Shown here piece after piece: positions 24,304 through 32,972 of a stretch of 64,000 nt of DNA. This DNA is from CAZNSX01 sp964575845 (lineage in GTDB: Bacteria; UBA8248; CAZNSX01). A program made the translations under genes and the position numbers. The stretch covers positions 248,001 through 312,000 of the forward strand of contig CAZNSX010000003.1 in assembly GCA_964575845.1 (NCBI GenBank). Reading direction: 5' to 3'. Below the pieces are notes generated by a model that saw only the letters and a program-made list of their open reading frames with translations, was not told where the DNA came from and did no database searches. Each line of letters begins with the position of its first letter. Position 1 is the first letter of the stretch.

Positions 24304-26022
24304 GTGAAAAGCAGGCTTGCCAGGACGGCCGGCTTCTGCATGGGGGTGAGGCGGGCGGTCGAGATAGTGCTCGACACCGCCAACAAGAAGAAGGGAGAGG
24401 TATTTACGCAGGGCCCCCTCATCCATAACCCTCAAGTGCTGGAGCTGCTTGAGGGAAAGCAGGTGAGGGCCCTTGAGGAGGGGGAGCGCCCCCAGGGGGG
24501 CACAGTTGTCATAAGGGCCCACGGGGTGCCGCCGGAGATGAGGCAGAAGATGCGCTCTTGGGGGGTTGAGCTCAAGGATGCTACCTGTCCCAATGTGGCC
24601 CGTGTGCAGGGAATAATAAAAAAGCATGCCCATCAGGGCTACCACACCGTCATCGTCGGAGATAAGGGCCACCCCGAGGTTTCGGGCCTTCTGGGCTATG
24701 CCGAAGGGAGAGGCCATGTGATAGGTTCCCTTGAGGATATAGAGTCCCTTCCTCCCATGGAAAAAGTCTGCCTCGTGGCCCAGACCACCCAAAATACCGT
24801 TCTCTTCGACTCCGTAGAGAGAGCCTTCAAAGAGCGATTTCCCGAGGCCAAGATATTCAATACCATCTGCGATTCCACCCAGGAGCGGCAGAAAGAGGTC
24901 CAAGCGCTTGCACGCTCAGTTGACGCCATGGTGGTTGTGGGGGGCCGCATGAGCGGCAACACCAAGCGCCTTGCGGACCTCTCGGCCTCTCAGGGCACTC
25001 CCACATATCTGGTGGAAACCGAAGAGGAACTGAGGCCGGAGCTACTCAACCGTTACCACAGCATAGGGATCACGGCCGGTGCCTCAACGCCCCACTGGAT
25101 GATAAGGAGGGTGGTCGAGAGGATAGAGTCTATGGACGGGGAGGAGGGCAGGAGCCTGAGGGGGGCCTTAAGGGTTTTTCTATCCCTTCTCTTAAGAACC
25201 AACGGTGCTCTCACGCTGGGGGCTCTTGGCCTCACCCTGGCGGCCACGGAGCTTCAGGGGCTTCCGCTCAGGTTCTCCCTCCTCGTCGTCCCTGTCCTCT
25301 ATCTTTTTGCCATGCACAGCATTAACAGGTGGCAGAACATCGCCTCTGACCGCTTCAATCAGCCGGCCCGGGCTCGCTTCTATGAGAGGTGGGGATGGGT
25401 TGTGCTGGCGCTGGCCGGAGGGGCCATCCTCCTGGCCCTGGTGCTTGCCGGGAGAGCGGGCCTCGGGGGCCTCATTTTTCTCCTCTTCGCTCTTTCGGCG
25501 GGGGTTCTTTACAATTTGAACCTTCACCTTCCTGTGCTGAGATGGTTTGGGTTTGAAGAGATTCCGGGGAGCAAGTGCTTCTGGATTGCCCTCGCCTGGG
25601 GCCTCTCGATTGTTCTCTATCCCCTTCTGGCGGCTCCAACATCCGCGAGCTTGGCCACGGGTCTGGCCTTCTCCTTCGTCTTCGCCCTCGCCTTCGTGAG
25701 GGCGGCCTTCTTTGAGCTCTGGGATGTCCAAGGCGACCGGATTATCGGCCGGGAAACGCTTCCTATCCTCATAGGGAGCCGAAGGACACTTCTAATAATG
25801 GGGTCACTCGTGGCCCTCGTGGCCCTGACCCTAGCGGCCGGAGGCATCTTGGGACTGAAGAAGACTCTGAGCTGGGGCCTTTTGGCATCTCTCGGCTGGC
25901 TTGCCCTAATTTTGCTTCTCTCCGGCCGGGGCTGGCTCTCGCCTGGGTCTTTGGGCGAAGGGCTGGTTGAGGCCCAGTTCCCCCTAGTTGGGCTGATTAC
26001 CCTCCTCTGGCTTGCCCTCTAG
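24304..26022 (+). CDS. ispH: IspH (4-hydroxy-3-methylbut-2-enyl diphosphate reductase) fused to a UbiA-type membrane prenyltransferase
   Basis: The 572-residue protein joins two enzymes. Residues 1-280 are IspH, with the three cluster cysteines Cys12 (GFCMGV), Cys95 (ATCPNV) and Cys189 (TICDST) and substrate-binding His41, His73 and His123. They make IPP and DMAPP at the end of the MEP pathway. Residues from about 295 form eight or nine membrane helices with the UbiA motifs NRWQNIASDRFNQP and WDVQGDRIIGRETLP, which bind a prenyl diphosphate through Mg2+. The GTG start follows GAGAGGA. There is no stop or gap between domains, so one polypeptide makes and may use the isoprenoid. Confidence 0.88.
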   Translation: MKSRLARTAGFCMGVRRAVEIVLDTANKKKGEVFTQGPLIHNPQVLELLEGKQVRALEEGERPQGGTVVIRAHGVPPEMRQKMRSWGVELKDATCPNVARVQGIIKKHAHQGYHTVIVGDKGHPEVSGLLGYAEGRGHVIGSLEDIESLPPMEKVCLVAQTTQNTVLFDSVERAFKERFPEAKIFNTICDSTQERQKEVQALARSVDAMVVVGGRMSGNTKRLADLSASQGTPTYLVETEEELRPELLNRYHSIGITAGASTPHWMIRRVVERIESMDGEEGRSLRGALRVFLSLLLRTNGALTLGALGLTLAATELQGLPLRFSLLVVPVLYLFAMHSINRWQNIASDRFNQPARARFYERWGWVVLALAGGAILLALVLAGRAGLGGLIFLLFALSAGVLYNLNLHLPVLRWFGFEEIPGSKCFWIALAWGLSIVLYPLLAAPTSASLATGLAFSFVFALAFVRAAFFELWDVQGDRIIGRETLPILIGSRRTLLIMGSLVALVALTLAAGGILGLKKTLSWGLLASLGWLALILLLSGRGWLSPGSLGEGLVEAQFPLVGLITLLWLAL

Positions 26023-26051
26023 GAGACTTTAAGGAGGGGAGTCACCTCGAT

Positions 26052-28271
26052 ATGGCGGGTATGGGGAGACCCCTAAAGAAGCTCTCTTTTCCCTGGCTCC
26101 CCCTTCTCATCTTCTCCCTGGCCTTTATCCTCAGGCTCATCTACATCCTGGAGATCCGTGGGAGCCCCTTCTGGGACACCTTTATCCTGGACCAGAGGTG
26201 GTATGACGAGTGGGCGCGAAAGATAGCCGGAGGGGAGTTCCTAGGGAGGGAGGTCTTCTTTCTTAACCCCCTTTACGCCTATTTCCTCGCCCTCATATAT
26301 CTTCCCGCAGGACGAGCCCTCTGGGCGGTGAGGCTCATCCAGGCCGCCATGGGCGGGCTCAGCTGCTGCCTCATCTGGGCTATAGGAAGGAGGCTATTCG
26401 GCGAGAGGGAGGGAGTGCTCGCGGGTCTCCTGGGGTCCGCCTATGGCATCTTCATATTTTATGATAGTGTGCTGGCCGTTGCTTCGCTGGCCACTTTTTT
26501 AAATCTCCTCCTCCTCTTCTACCTCCTCCGGACGGGCTCCGAAGCAGGAAAGAGGGAGGGCCTCGGCGCCGGGATTCTCCTGGGACTATCAGTCCTGGCA
26601 AGGCCCAATGTTTTGCTTTTCTATCCTTTTATCGCCGCCTTCTGGTTCTTAAAACTCAAGCCCAGGAAAGCCTTTGGGGCGGCGGCCATGAGCCTTCTCG
26701 GCGCAGCGCTCATGGTGGCGCCCGTCACCCTGAGGCACCTGCTCGTGGCGGGAGACTTCGTTCCTTTCACATCGAGCAGCGGGATAAACCTCTTCATCGG
26801 AAATAATCCCAAGGCTAATGGCACCTTCAGTGCTCCCTCCGGCGTCAGACCCGAGCCCGAGGGCATGCTCGAAGATTCGACGCGTCTCGCCGAGAAAGCC
26901 CTGGGAAGGAAGCTCAAGCCCTCAGAGGTGAGCGGCTACTGGCGGGGTAGGGCCGTGAAGTTCTGGAAGGAAGAACCCGGAAAGGCCCTTTTCCTTTATC
27001 TCAAAAAGCTGGCTCTCTTCTGGAATGGTGAGGAGCTGGGAGGCACTTACAACTTTCCATACTTTAGGGGGAGGTCATGGAGCCTAAGGAATAACCCTGT
27101 CGGCTTCGGGCTCGTGGCACCCTTAGCCCTCCTTGGGATGGGGGTTTTCTTAAGAAGATTCAAGGAACTCTTGCTTCCCTATGGGATGGTTCTCAGTTAT
27201 GCCTTCGGAATAGCGCTTATCTTCGTGGTGGCGCAGTATCGGGCGGCCGCAGTGCCCTTTATCCTTCTCTTCGCCTCAACCTTCATCTTCTGGGCGGTGG
27301 GAAAGATAAGGGCTCTCCAGCTCAAGCCTCTGCTCCTGGCCGCCGCCATCGGGGGCCCCTTGGCCTTGGGGGTAAACTATCCCATGGTGGGGGGCACCCT
27401 CTCGATGGCGCACACCAATATGGGGGTTCTCTATGACCTGAGAGGCTTTAAGGAGGAGGCGGAGAGGGAGTTCAGAGAAGCTCTCAAATCGGACCCCGAA
27501 AACGTAAGGGCCCTCAACAATATGGCGATAATCTATGAGGAGAGGGGGGAGCTCGGCAGGGCCCTCTCCCTCTACCAGAGGGCTCTTGCCCTGAGGCCTG
27601 ACTACCTCGAAGGCAGGGCGAACTACGCCTCCGCGCTCCTCCGCGGCGACAGGTACAGAGAAGGGCTCATGGAGTTTGAGGCACTCCTCAGGGAGAGGCC
27701 CGACTTTTCCCCTGCATATCTCAGCTTTTCCTCGGCCCTTCTTGAGCTGGGAAGGGGGGAGGAGTCCATCCGCACGCTCAGGCGGCTTCTTGAGCTAAGG
27801 CCCACCGATCATGAGGCGAGGGCACGCCTGGCTGCAACAATGGCCCTCGTGGGAGATTACAAGGGAGCGGCCAGGGAGTACCGAGAAGCCCTGGCCCTTG
27901 AGCCCGATGACCTCCGCCTCATGAATAACCTGGGGAACCTCCTCGTCCAGAAGGGCCTCGCCTCCGACGAGGGCCTGAGGCTCCTTGAGCGCGCCCACCT
28001 CCTAGCGCCAGGGGAGGCTACTATCCTGGATAGCCTGGGCTGGGCCTACTACCACGAAGGAAGGTATGGGGATGCAGCCCGGATACTTGAGCAAGCCCTG
28101 AGGCTTCTTCCCCGAGAGCCCGAAGTCTTAGAGCATCTCGCCCTCACCTATGAGGCCCTGGGAAGGGGAAAAGAGGCCCTATCCCTCTGGCAAGAGCTCC
28201 TCAAGATCGCGCCCGAGAACAAGAGGGCAAGGGAAAGAGCCCGGAGGCTCAAAAAAGAAGATGCCCCTTAG
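26052..28271 (+). CDS. GT-C family membrane glycosyltransferase with C-terminal TPR repeats
   Basis: The 739-residue protein has about ten to twelve membrane helices in residues 10-420. The first large loop carries DQRWYDEWARKIAGGE, the Asp/Glu pattern of ArnT/PMT-like (GT39) lipid-linked sugar transferases. The C-terminal part (about 455-735) is a run of TPR-like repeats such as EAEREFREALKSDPENVRAL and YQRALALRPDYLEGRANYA. The TPRs probably lie outside the membrane and dock a partner or acceptor. It begins 29 bases after the IspH-UbiA gene and may use its polyprenyl product; that link is inference. It converges on the next gene with a four-base stop overlap. Confidence 0.8.
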   Translation: MAGMGRPLKKLSFPWLPLLIFSLAFILRLIYILEIRGSPFWDTFILDQRWYDEWARKIAGGEFLGREVFFLNPLYAYFLALIYLPAGRALWAVRLIQAAMGGLSCCLIWAIGRRLFGEREGVLAGLLGSAYGIFIFYDSVLAVASLATFLNLLLLFYLLRTGSEAGKREGLGAGILLGLSVLARPNVLLFYPFIAAFWFLKLKPRKAFGAAAMSLLGAALMVAPVTLRHLLVAGDFVPFTSSSGINLFIGNNPKANGTFSAPSGVRPEPEGMLEDSTRLAEKALGRKLKPSEVSGYWRGRAVKFWKEEPGKALFLYLKKLALFWNGEELGGTYNFPYFRGRSWSLRNNPVGFGLVAPLALLGMGVFLRRFKELLLPYGMVLSYAFGIALIFVVAQYRAAAVPFILLFASTFIFWAVGKIRALQLKPLLLAAAIGGPLALGVNYPMVGGTLSMAHTNMGVLYDLRGFKEEAEREFREALKSDPENVRALNNMAIIYEERGELGRALSLYQRALALRPDYLEGRANYASALLRGDRYREGLMEFEALLRERPDFSPAYLSFSSALLELGRGEESIRTLRRLLELRPTDHEARARLAATMALVGDYKGAAREYREALALEPDDLRLMNNLGNLLVQKGLASDEGLRLLERAHLLAPGEATILDSLGWAYYHEGRYGDAARILEQALRLLPREPEVLEHLALTYEALGRGKEALSLWQELLKIAPENKRARERARRLKKEDAP

Positions 28272-28639
28272 CGGCCCTTCCTTTTGCCGGCGGCACCTCG
28301 CTTGGAGGCTTTCAGGGGATTCAGCGCGCGGCTCTCTTCCTTAGGGCCTGCTTTAAGGTTTGTGGCTAAACTGCAGCGGCCCGAGAGCCATTTGGCGGCG
28401 GGATTGGCGTAGCTCGCGCAGAACTTTCCTGCGGAGAAGCTCCTCACATGGGAGCAACCCTCGCAGGCTTCCACAATCCCGTGGCAGCGCCCTCCATTAT
28501 AGCTGCAGCCTTCTTTGGTCATAAAAAAACACTCAACTCCCGCCTTGAGGGTGTCGCAAAGCATTTTCCTTCTCTCCTCTTCTCTAAAGTACCTCAGGAG
28601 ATAAAGCTTGAGGCCGCCCTCTGGCAGCCCCAGATACAA
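28268..28639 (-). CDS. Conserved cysteine-rich small protein, function unknown
   Basis: The 123-residue protein is rich in cysteine (CHGIVEACEGC, then KFCASYANPAAKWLSGRC) and ends in a basic tail. The pattern (cysteines, YxxPAAKW, then C.LAT) resembles an uncharacterised family I recall from sulfate-reducing and related bacteria, probably metal-binding. Its stop overlaps that of the GT-C/TPR gene. The start could be an alternative codon nearby. Confidence 0.6.
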   Translation of the reverse strand: MYLGLPEGGLKLYLLRYFREEERRKMLCDTLKAGVECFFMTKEGCSYNGGRCHGIVEACEGCSHVRSFSAGKFCASYANPAAKWLSGRCSLATNLKAGPKEESRALNPLKASKRGAAGKRKGR

Positions 28640-28756
28640 AAAAAGAACCCCACCCTCTAAAGGGTGCGGTCCGGAGAGATTCCCTCTCCCTTCAAAACAG
28701 AAGCGAATATAAATCCCTCAGCCGGTTCTGTCAAGAGGAAAGTGCCCCCTCACATG

Positions 28757-28782
28757 AATTTTTCAACGAATCGTGAAAAATT
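28757..28782. repeat. Inverted repeat at the left edge of the defence island
   Basis: AATTTTTCA (28757-28765) and TGAAAAATT (28774-28782) form perfect 9-base arms around ACGAATCG. It is not followed by a T-run. It lies 200 bases before the Vsr-methyltransferase gene, where base composition turns AT-richer, so it may be an operator or an island-edge element. Confidence 0.5.
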
Positions 28783-28980
28783 GGCCCAAGAATGGCCCTA
28801 ATGGGCCTGCAAATAAGCTACCAAGGCTCCTCAGCCAATCCCCTTATCGACATCATCAGGGATTCCATGAAGTCGGCAATAATCCTCATTACTGCCGCGA
28901 GCGGTGTCCGATCAAGTGGGGGGTCGCACTTTTGGGCGGCTCTGTGGTATCATCTTGTCAAGCGCGGTCCCGGGAAAATC

Positions 28981-30711
28981 ATGGGTTTGCACATGAAGTT
29001 GAAAACTACGCCGGAACGCTCTCGGCTCATGGCTCGGGTGAGGCAATCGGGCACTTCAGCGGAGTTGGCCCTTCGGAGGCTCGTGCACTCTTGTGGATTC
29101 CGTTTCCGTGTGAAAGCCAAGGACTTGCCTGGTACGCCCGACCTCGTGAATCGGAACGCCAAATGGGCGATCTTCGTCCATGGCTGTTTCTGGCACGCTC
29201 ACATAGGGTGCTCGCTTTGGAGTATTCCAAAGAACAATCAGCCCTTTTGGAGAAGGAAATTCCTTGAAAATCGAAGCAGGGACGAGCGCAAGGTCAAGGA
29301 ATTGGAGAATTCGGGTTACTCTGTGCTGATAGTTTGGGGATGTGAACTCCAAAGCGAGGCAAAAACGAAAAGGAAGATACTCAAATTCATGGAAAGAGTC
29401 TATAGAACGCGGGCGAGCAAGATTAAGGGCAAGGTCCAATCCCCCGGTCGCTTGCGCACCAAATCAAAGGACAGCGAAAAGGAATTGTACCGGTACAGTG
29501 CTTCCCGAAAATATGTATCTCGAACCGTGCGGCTCGATAACGGAAAGACGTACAGCACACGTCTAGATGTGGGAAAGCATCCCTCTCCCAGCGAGGACCC
29601 CCATTCAGCATTCGACCAGGCTTTCCTCAGAAAGGCTAGGAGGCATGTTTTGGACGAAGGACATCCCGCTATCCGCGGTGTCGATCTCTTTTGCGGATGC
29701 GGAGGGCTATCAGTCGGCGCAAGAGAGGCATGTTTGGCAGCCGGCTATCGATTTGAATCTGTGCTCGCAATTGATGAGGATTCTTTGAGTCTTGAGGTAT
29801 ACAAGGCTAATTTCAACCCCTCACAAACCTACAATTGCGACATCGTGAATATAGTGGACGGTAAATCCGGGACTCTCCCCACGCCCGTAGAGAGGGTTTT
29901 GCTCAAAGGTCTGGGTAAAATCAACATTCTGCTGGCTGGCCCTCCTTGTCAGGGCCATTCGGACCTCAACAATCGTACGAGAAGAAGAGACCGGCGAAAC
30001 AAGCTCTACGAAAGAGTTGGTCGATTTGCGGAGATCACGGAGCCAGAGCACATCCTTATAGAGAATGTACCCACTGTCATTCACGCGCGTGATCGAGCGC
30101 TCGACAACACCATCGAGCTCCTAGAGAAGCACGGTTATGAAGTCGATACCGGCATTGTCGACTTGTCCCAATTCGGCGTGCCCCAAAGGCGCAAACGACA
30201 TGTTCTGGTTGCATCACTTATCAAGTCCCTATCGGTCGCAAATGTGGTCGACAAATATCGGGTTTTTGCAACAAGAGATATAAGATGGGCCATCGGAGAT
30301 TTGGAACAAGAAGAGGCTAACGGTGTATTCACCGAGTCCTCCAAGCACAGTCAGGATAACCTAAGGCGAATCAATTACCTGTTCAAGCACGATCTTTACG
30401 ATCTACCCAACCAATTGAGGCCGCCCTGCCATCAAGACGGAGGGCATTCTTACATATCGATGTATGGCCGGTTGAAATACGATGAGCCAGCACAAACGAT
30501 CACGAGTGGTTTCGGCTCCCCGGGACAGGGAAGATTCATTCATCCAAGCCAATCCAGGACCCTAACCCCACATGAGGCCGCACGGCTGCAATTCTTTCCC
30601 GATTCCTTTGACTTCTCCGGGGTAACAAGGCGGACCGCTTTAGCAAATATGATCGGAAACGCAGTTCCCATGAAACTGTCTTATGTCTTTTGTTTGGAAC
30701 TTTTGTCCTGA
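28981..30711 (+). CDS. Fused Vsr mismatch endonuclease and DNA cytosine-5 methyltransferase
   Basis: This 576-residue fusion has residues 14-136 as Vsr: LMARVRQSGTSAELALRRLV, LPGTPDLV with Asp54, and FVHGCFWHAHIGC with His67, His72 and His74. Residues 230-576 are a complete C5 methyltransferase: motif I VDLFCGCGGLSVGA, motif IV GPPCQGHS with catalytic Cys323, motif VI ENV (361-363), motif VIII QRRKRH (402-407), and motifs IX/X with MIGNAVP. Vsr nicks T:G mismatches left by deamination of methylcytosine; normally the two are separate genes. The frame is open to 28792, but 28981 gives the normal Vsr start. It leads a four-gene operon; its TGA overlaps the next ATG. Confidence 0.88.
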   Translation: MGLHMKLKTTPERSRLMARVRQSGTSAELALRRLVHSCGFRFRVKAKDLPGTPDLVNRNAKWAIFVHGCFWHAHIGCSLWSIPKNNQPFWRRKFLENRSRDERKVKELENSGYSVLIVWGCELQSEAKTKRKILKFMERVYRTRASKIKGKVQSPGRLRTKSKDSEKELYRYSASRKYVSRTVRLDNGKTYSTRLDVGKHPSPSEDPHSAFDQAFLRKARRHVLDEGHPAIRGVDLFCGCGGLSVGAREACLAAGYRFESVLAIDEDSLSLEVYKANFNPSQTYNCDIVNIVDGKSGTLPTPVERVLLKGLGKINILLAGPPCQGHSDLNNRTRRRDRRNKLYERVGRFAEITEPEHILIENVPTVIHARDRALDNTIELLEKHGYEVDTGIVDLSQFGVPQRRKRHVLVASLIKSLSVANVVDKYRVFATRDIRWAIGDLEQEEANGVFTESSKHSQDNLRRINYLFKHDLYDLPNQLRPPCHQDGGHSYISMYGRLKYDEPAQTITSGFGSPGQGRFIHPSQSRTLTPHEAARLQFFPDSFDFSGVTRRTALANMIGNAVPMKLSYVFCLELLS

Positions 30712-32972
30712 TGGCCATGCAGTCGAAAACAAGAAAGGATCGTCTATCAAAAGAGGAAGAATTGCGGACCCCGCGGAGGATGGAAATAATCTATTTTAGT
30801 GTCGACTCGGCCCTGCTGAGAGAGCTGGGCGAGCGTCTCGTCGGCCGCCCTCATATTGCGCTCGCTGAGCTCGTGAAGAACAGCTTCGACGCGGATGCTA
30901 CCAAAGTCATCATTCGCTTTGGCCCCGATAGCATTGAAATTATCGATAATGGCCACGGGATGGACTTTCAGGAATTCAGGGACTTTTGGATGCGGATTGG
31001 GTCGCCTCATAAGGAAAAACAAAGACTTTCCCGATATCTCAGGCGTCCTATGACTGGCTCCAAGGGTGTCGGTCGCCTCGCCGTGCAGTTTCTGGCCAGA
31101 AAGCTCGAACTGCGTACTGTTTCTAAAAAAGGTCTCGACTCTGAACTTGAGGCCTATGTGGACTGGGGCGAGGCTGTCGAGGCTGGAGAATTGACACGAG
31201 CACAAGCGCATTATCGCCAGGTGTCAACCGTCACTAGTTTTCCTGCTGGAAGTCCTTGTGGCACGTTAATTATCCTTCATAGGCTGAATCAAGAATGGGC
31301 TTCACAAGAGATCGTAGATTTGGCGCGCGCCATTTGGTGGTTACAACCCCCATTTCGAAGTCATCCAGATCTCACCAGCGATGCACAAAAGGCTTTCGCG
31401 GTCGAGCTAGAGAGTCCCGACAAGCATGTAGCAGAGGATTTCAAAAGGCAGATGCGCGCATATCTCGATTTATGGCACGCCCGCATGGTTGGCAAGCTAC
31501 TCGAAGCTTCTGATAGAGGCAGAAGTCAGGAGCGCAAGGTTCGCCTTTCATTTGGATTTTACGGTGAGAAACCAATCACAATTGATTATTCAATTGAAGA
31601 ATGTAGGCTGCACGGCGTGGAATTTGAAATTCGCGTTTACCACCTTGAGCGCAGACAGCGTCATGGAATCAAAGTTCGGGAGGCCAGAGAATACCTTAAG
31701 GAATACGGGGGTGTCCATGTCTACGACACGGGTTTCCATCTCCCCTACTATGGGCCGGACACCGATTGGCTAAGGATTGAAATGGATCACTCCCATCGCT
31801 TGTCCAGATCACAGCTGCTCCCTCCGGAATTGCAAATCTCCGAGGGCTTGAGCTACCTGCCTACCAACTCCCGTCTGTTAGGCGTCGTCCATGTCAACAC
31901 CTCTAAGGAGCGGGAGGCTGCGAGGAGGGACAGACGCACAGTGAATGGGGATTATCTCAAGCTCCAGGTTACGCGTGATCGGTTGGTAGACAATTGGGCT
32001 TTCAAGGACTTACAGAAATTAGTGCGCTGGGCCTTGGATTTTTATACTATGCAGGAGGCTAAGCGAAAGCTTGACGAAAGAGATGCCTCACGAAAAGTCG
32101 AGCCTGTTCGGGAAAAGTTCGCGAGGGTCGATCAGGTACTTGTGCAATACAGGGAAAAGATCCCGGAAGATGTCTACAATAAGGTCAGAATCGAGACCCA
32201 AGAAGCCATCAAAGCCAGCGAGAGCGAGGCCGAGGCAGTGGCCAGTCAAGTGGGGCTACTCGGGGCGCTAGCGACTGCCGGTATCTCTGCGATGGCCTAT
32301 GAACATGAAGTGGGTCAGCAGTTCCAATTACTAGATAGCATTAGCGATCAGCTGAAGAAAATCACAGTTAGTGACCAAGTGACACATCGTCGCTTGGGGG
32401 AAATTGCAGAGCAACTAAAAGAATGGAACGAACGGGCACGGGCAACACGCGCATTGTTTTCTCACCTCATGGACGAGGAAAACCGAGAAAAGAAAGGACG
32501 CTTCAAAGCCCGACCGCTCTTCGACGCAGTGAGAGCACAAATGGATGTTTTGATGCGAGGGGTTAATGTTGACATGAGCGGCATCGATGATTCGCTGCGG
32601 CTGCCCGAAGGCGCATTCGCTGAATGGAGCGCGATTTTCCAGAACATTTTCGTCAACTCCGTCAACGCCCTGCTGGATGCTCAGATGAAGCAAATTGCGG
32701 TCTGCTCACAGGCCCATGGGAAGATGCGAGCCCTGCTGATCCAGGACACAGGCTGCGGTGTGGACTTATCTACGGCGGACGATCTGTTCAAGCCCTTTGA
32801 GCGGAGATTGAAAATCTCACCAGAGCGCCGTTCCCTAGGGCTAGGCGGGTCTGGCTTGGGTTTGACCATTGTCCGAATGATTGCCAACAGACTTGGTTGC
32901 AAGGTGGCTTTCGTTGAGCCCGATGATGGTTTCAACACCGCTTTTCAGCTCTCTTGGAGCGAATCGAAATGA
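30711..32972 (+). CDS. Two-domain GHKL ATPase, MORC/MutL-like N terminus and histidine-kinase-like C terminus
   Basis: From ATG 30711 (TGATG with the previous stop) the protein has 753 residues. The N-terminal GHKL fold shows HIALAELVKNSFDAD (N-box), IIDNGHGMD and TGSKGVGR as in MORC and MutL. Residues 510-753 carry an H-box-like AYEHEVGQQF (His near 532), a second N-box FVNSVNALLDA, DTGCG and LGGSGLGLTIV as in histidine kinases. It may sense and phosphorylate the receiver-like neighbour; this is inference. I recall that MORC-type ATPases in restriction-modification operons have been described by Iyer, Abhiman and Aravind. Confidence 0.82.
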   Translation: MAMQSKTRKDRLSKEEELRTPRRMEIIYFSVDSALLRELGERLVGRPHIALAELVKNSFDADATKVIIRFGPDSIEIIDNGHGMDFQEFRDFWMRIGSPHKEKQRLSRYLRRPMTGSKGVGRLAVQFLARKLELRTVSKKGLDSELEAYVDWGEAVEAGELTRAQAHYRQVSTVTSFPAGSPCGTLIILHRLNQEWASQEIVDLARAIWWLQPPFRSHPDLTSDAQKAFAVELESPDKHVAEDFKRQMRAYLDLWHARMVGKLLEASDRGRSQERKVRLSFGFYGEKPITIDYSIEECRLHGVEFEIRVYHLERRQRHGIKVREAREYLKEYGGVHVYDTGFHLPYYGPDTDWLRIEMDHSHRLSRSQLLPPELQISEGLSYLPTNSRLLGVVHVNTSKEREAARRDRRTVNGDYLKLQVTRDRLVDNWAFKDLQKLVRWALDFYTMQEAKRKLDERDASRKVEPVREKFARVDQVLVQYREKIPEDVYNKVRIETQEAIKASESEAEAVASQVGLLGALATAGISAMAYEHEVGQQFQLLDSISDQLKKITVSDQVTHRRLGEIAEQLKEWNERARATRALFSHLMDEENREKKGRFKARPLFDAVRAQMDVLMRGVNVDMSGIDDSLRLPEGAFAEWSAIFQNIFVNSVNALLDAQMKQIAVCSQAHGKMRALLIQDTGCGVDLSTADDLFKPFERRLKISPERRSLGLGGSGLGLTIVRMIANRLGCKVAFVEPDDGFNTAFQLSWSESK

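Noticed and set aside
28792..28980. Extension of the Vsr fusion upstream
   Set aside because: Vsr proteins normally start close to the RxxLMARxR segment; the extension has no conserved feature.
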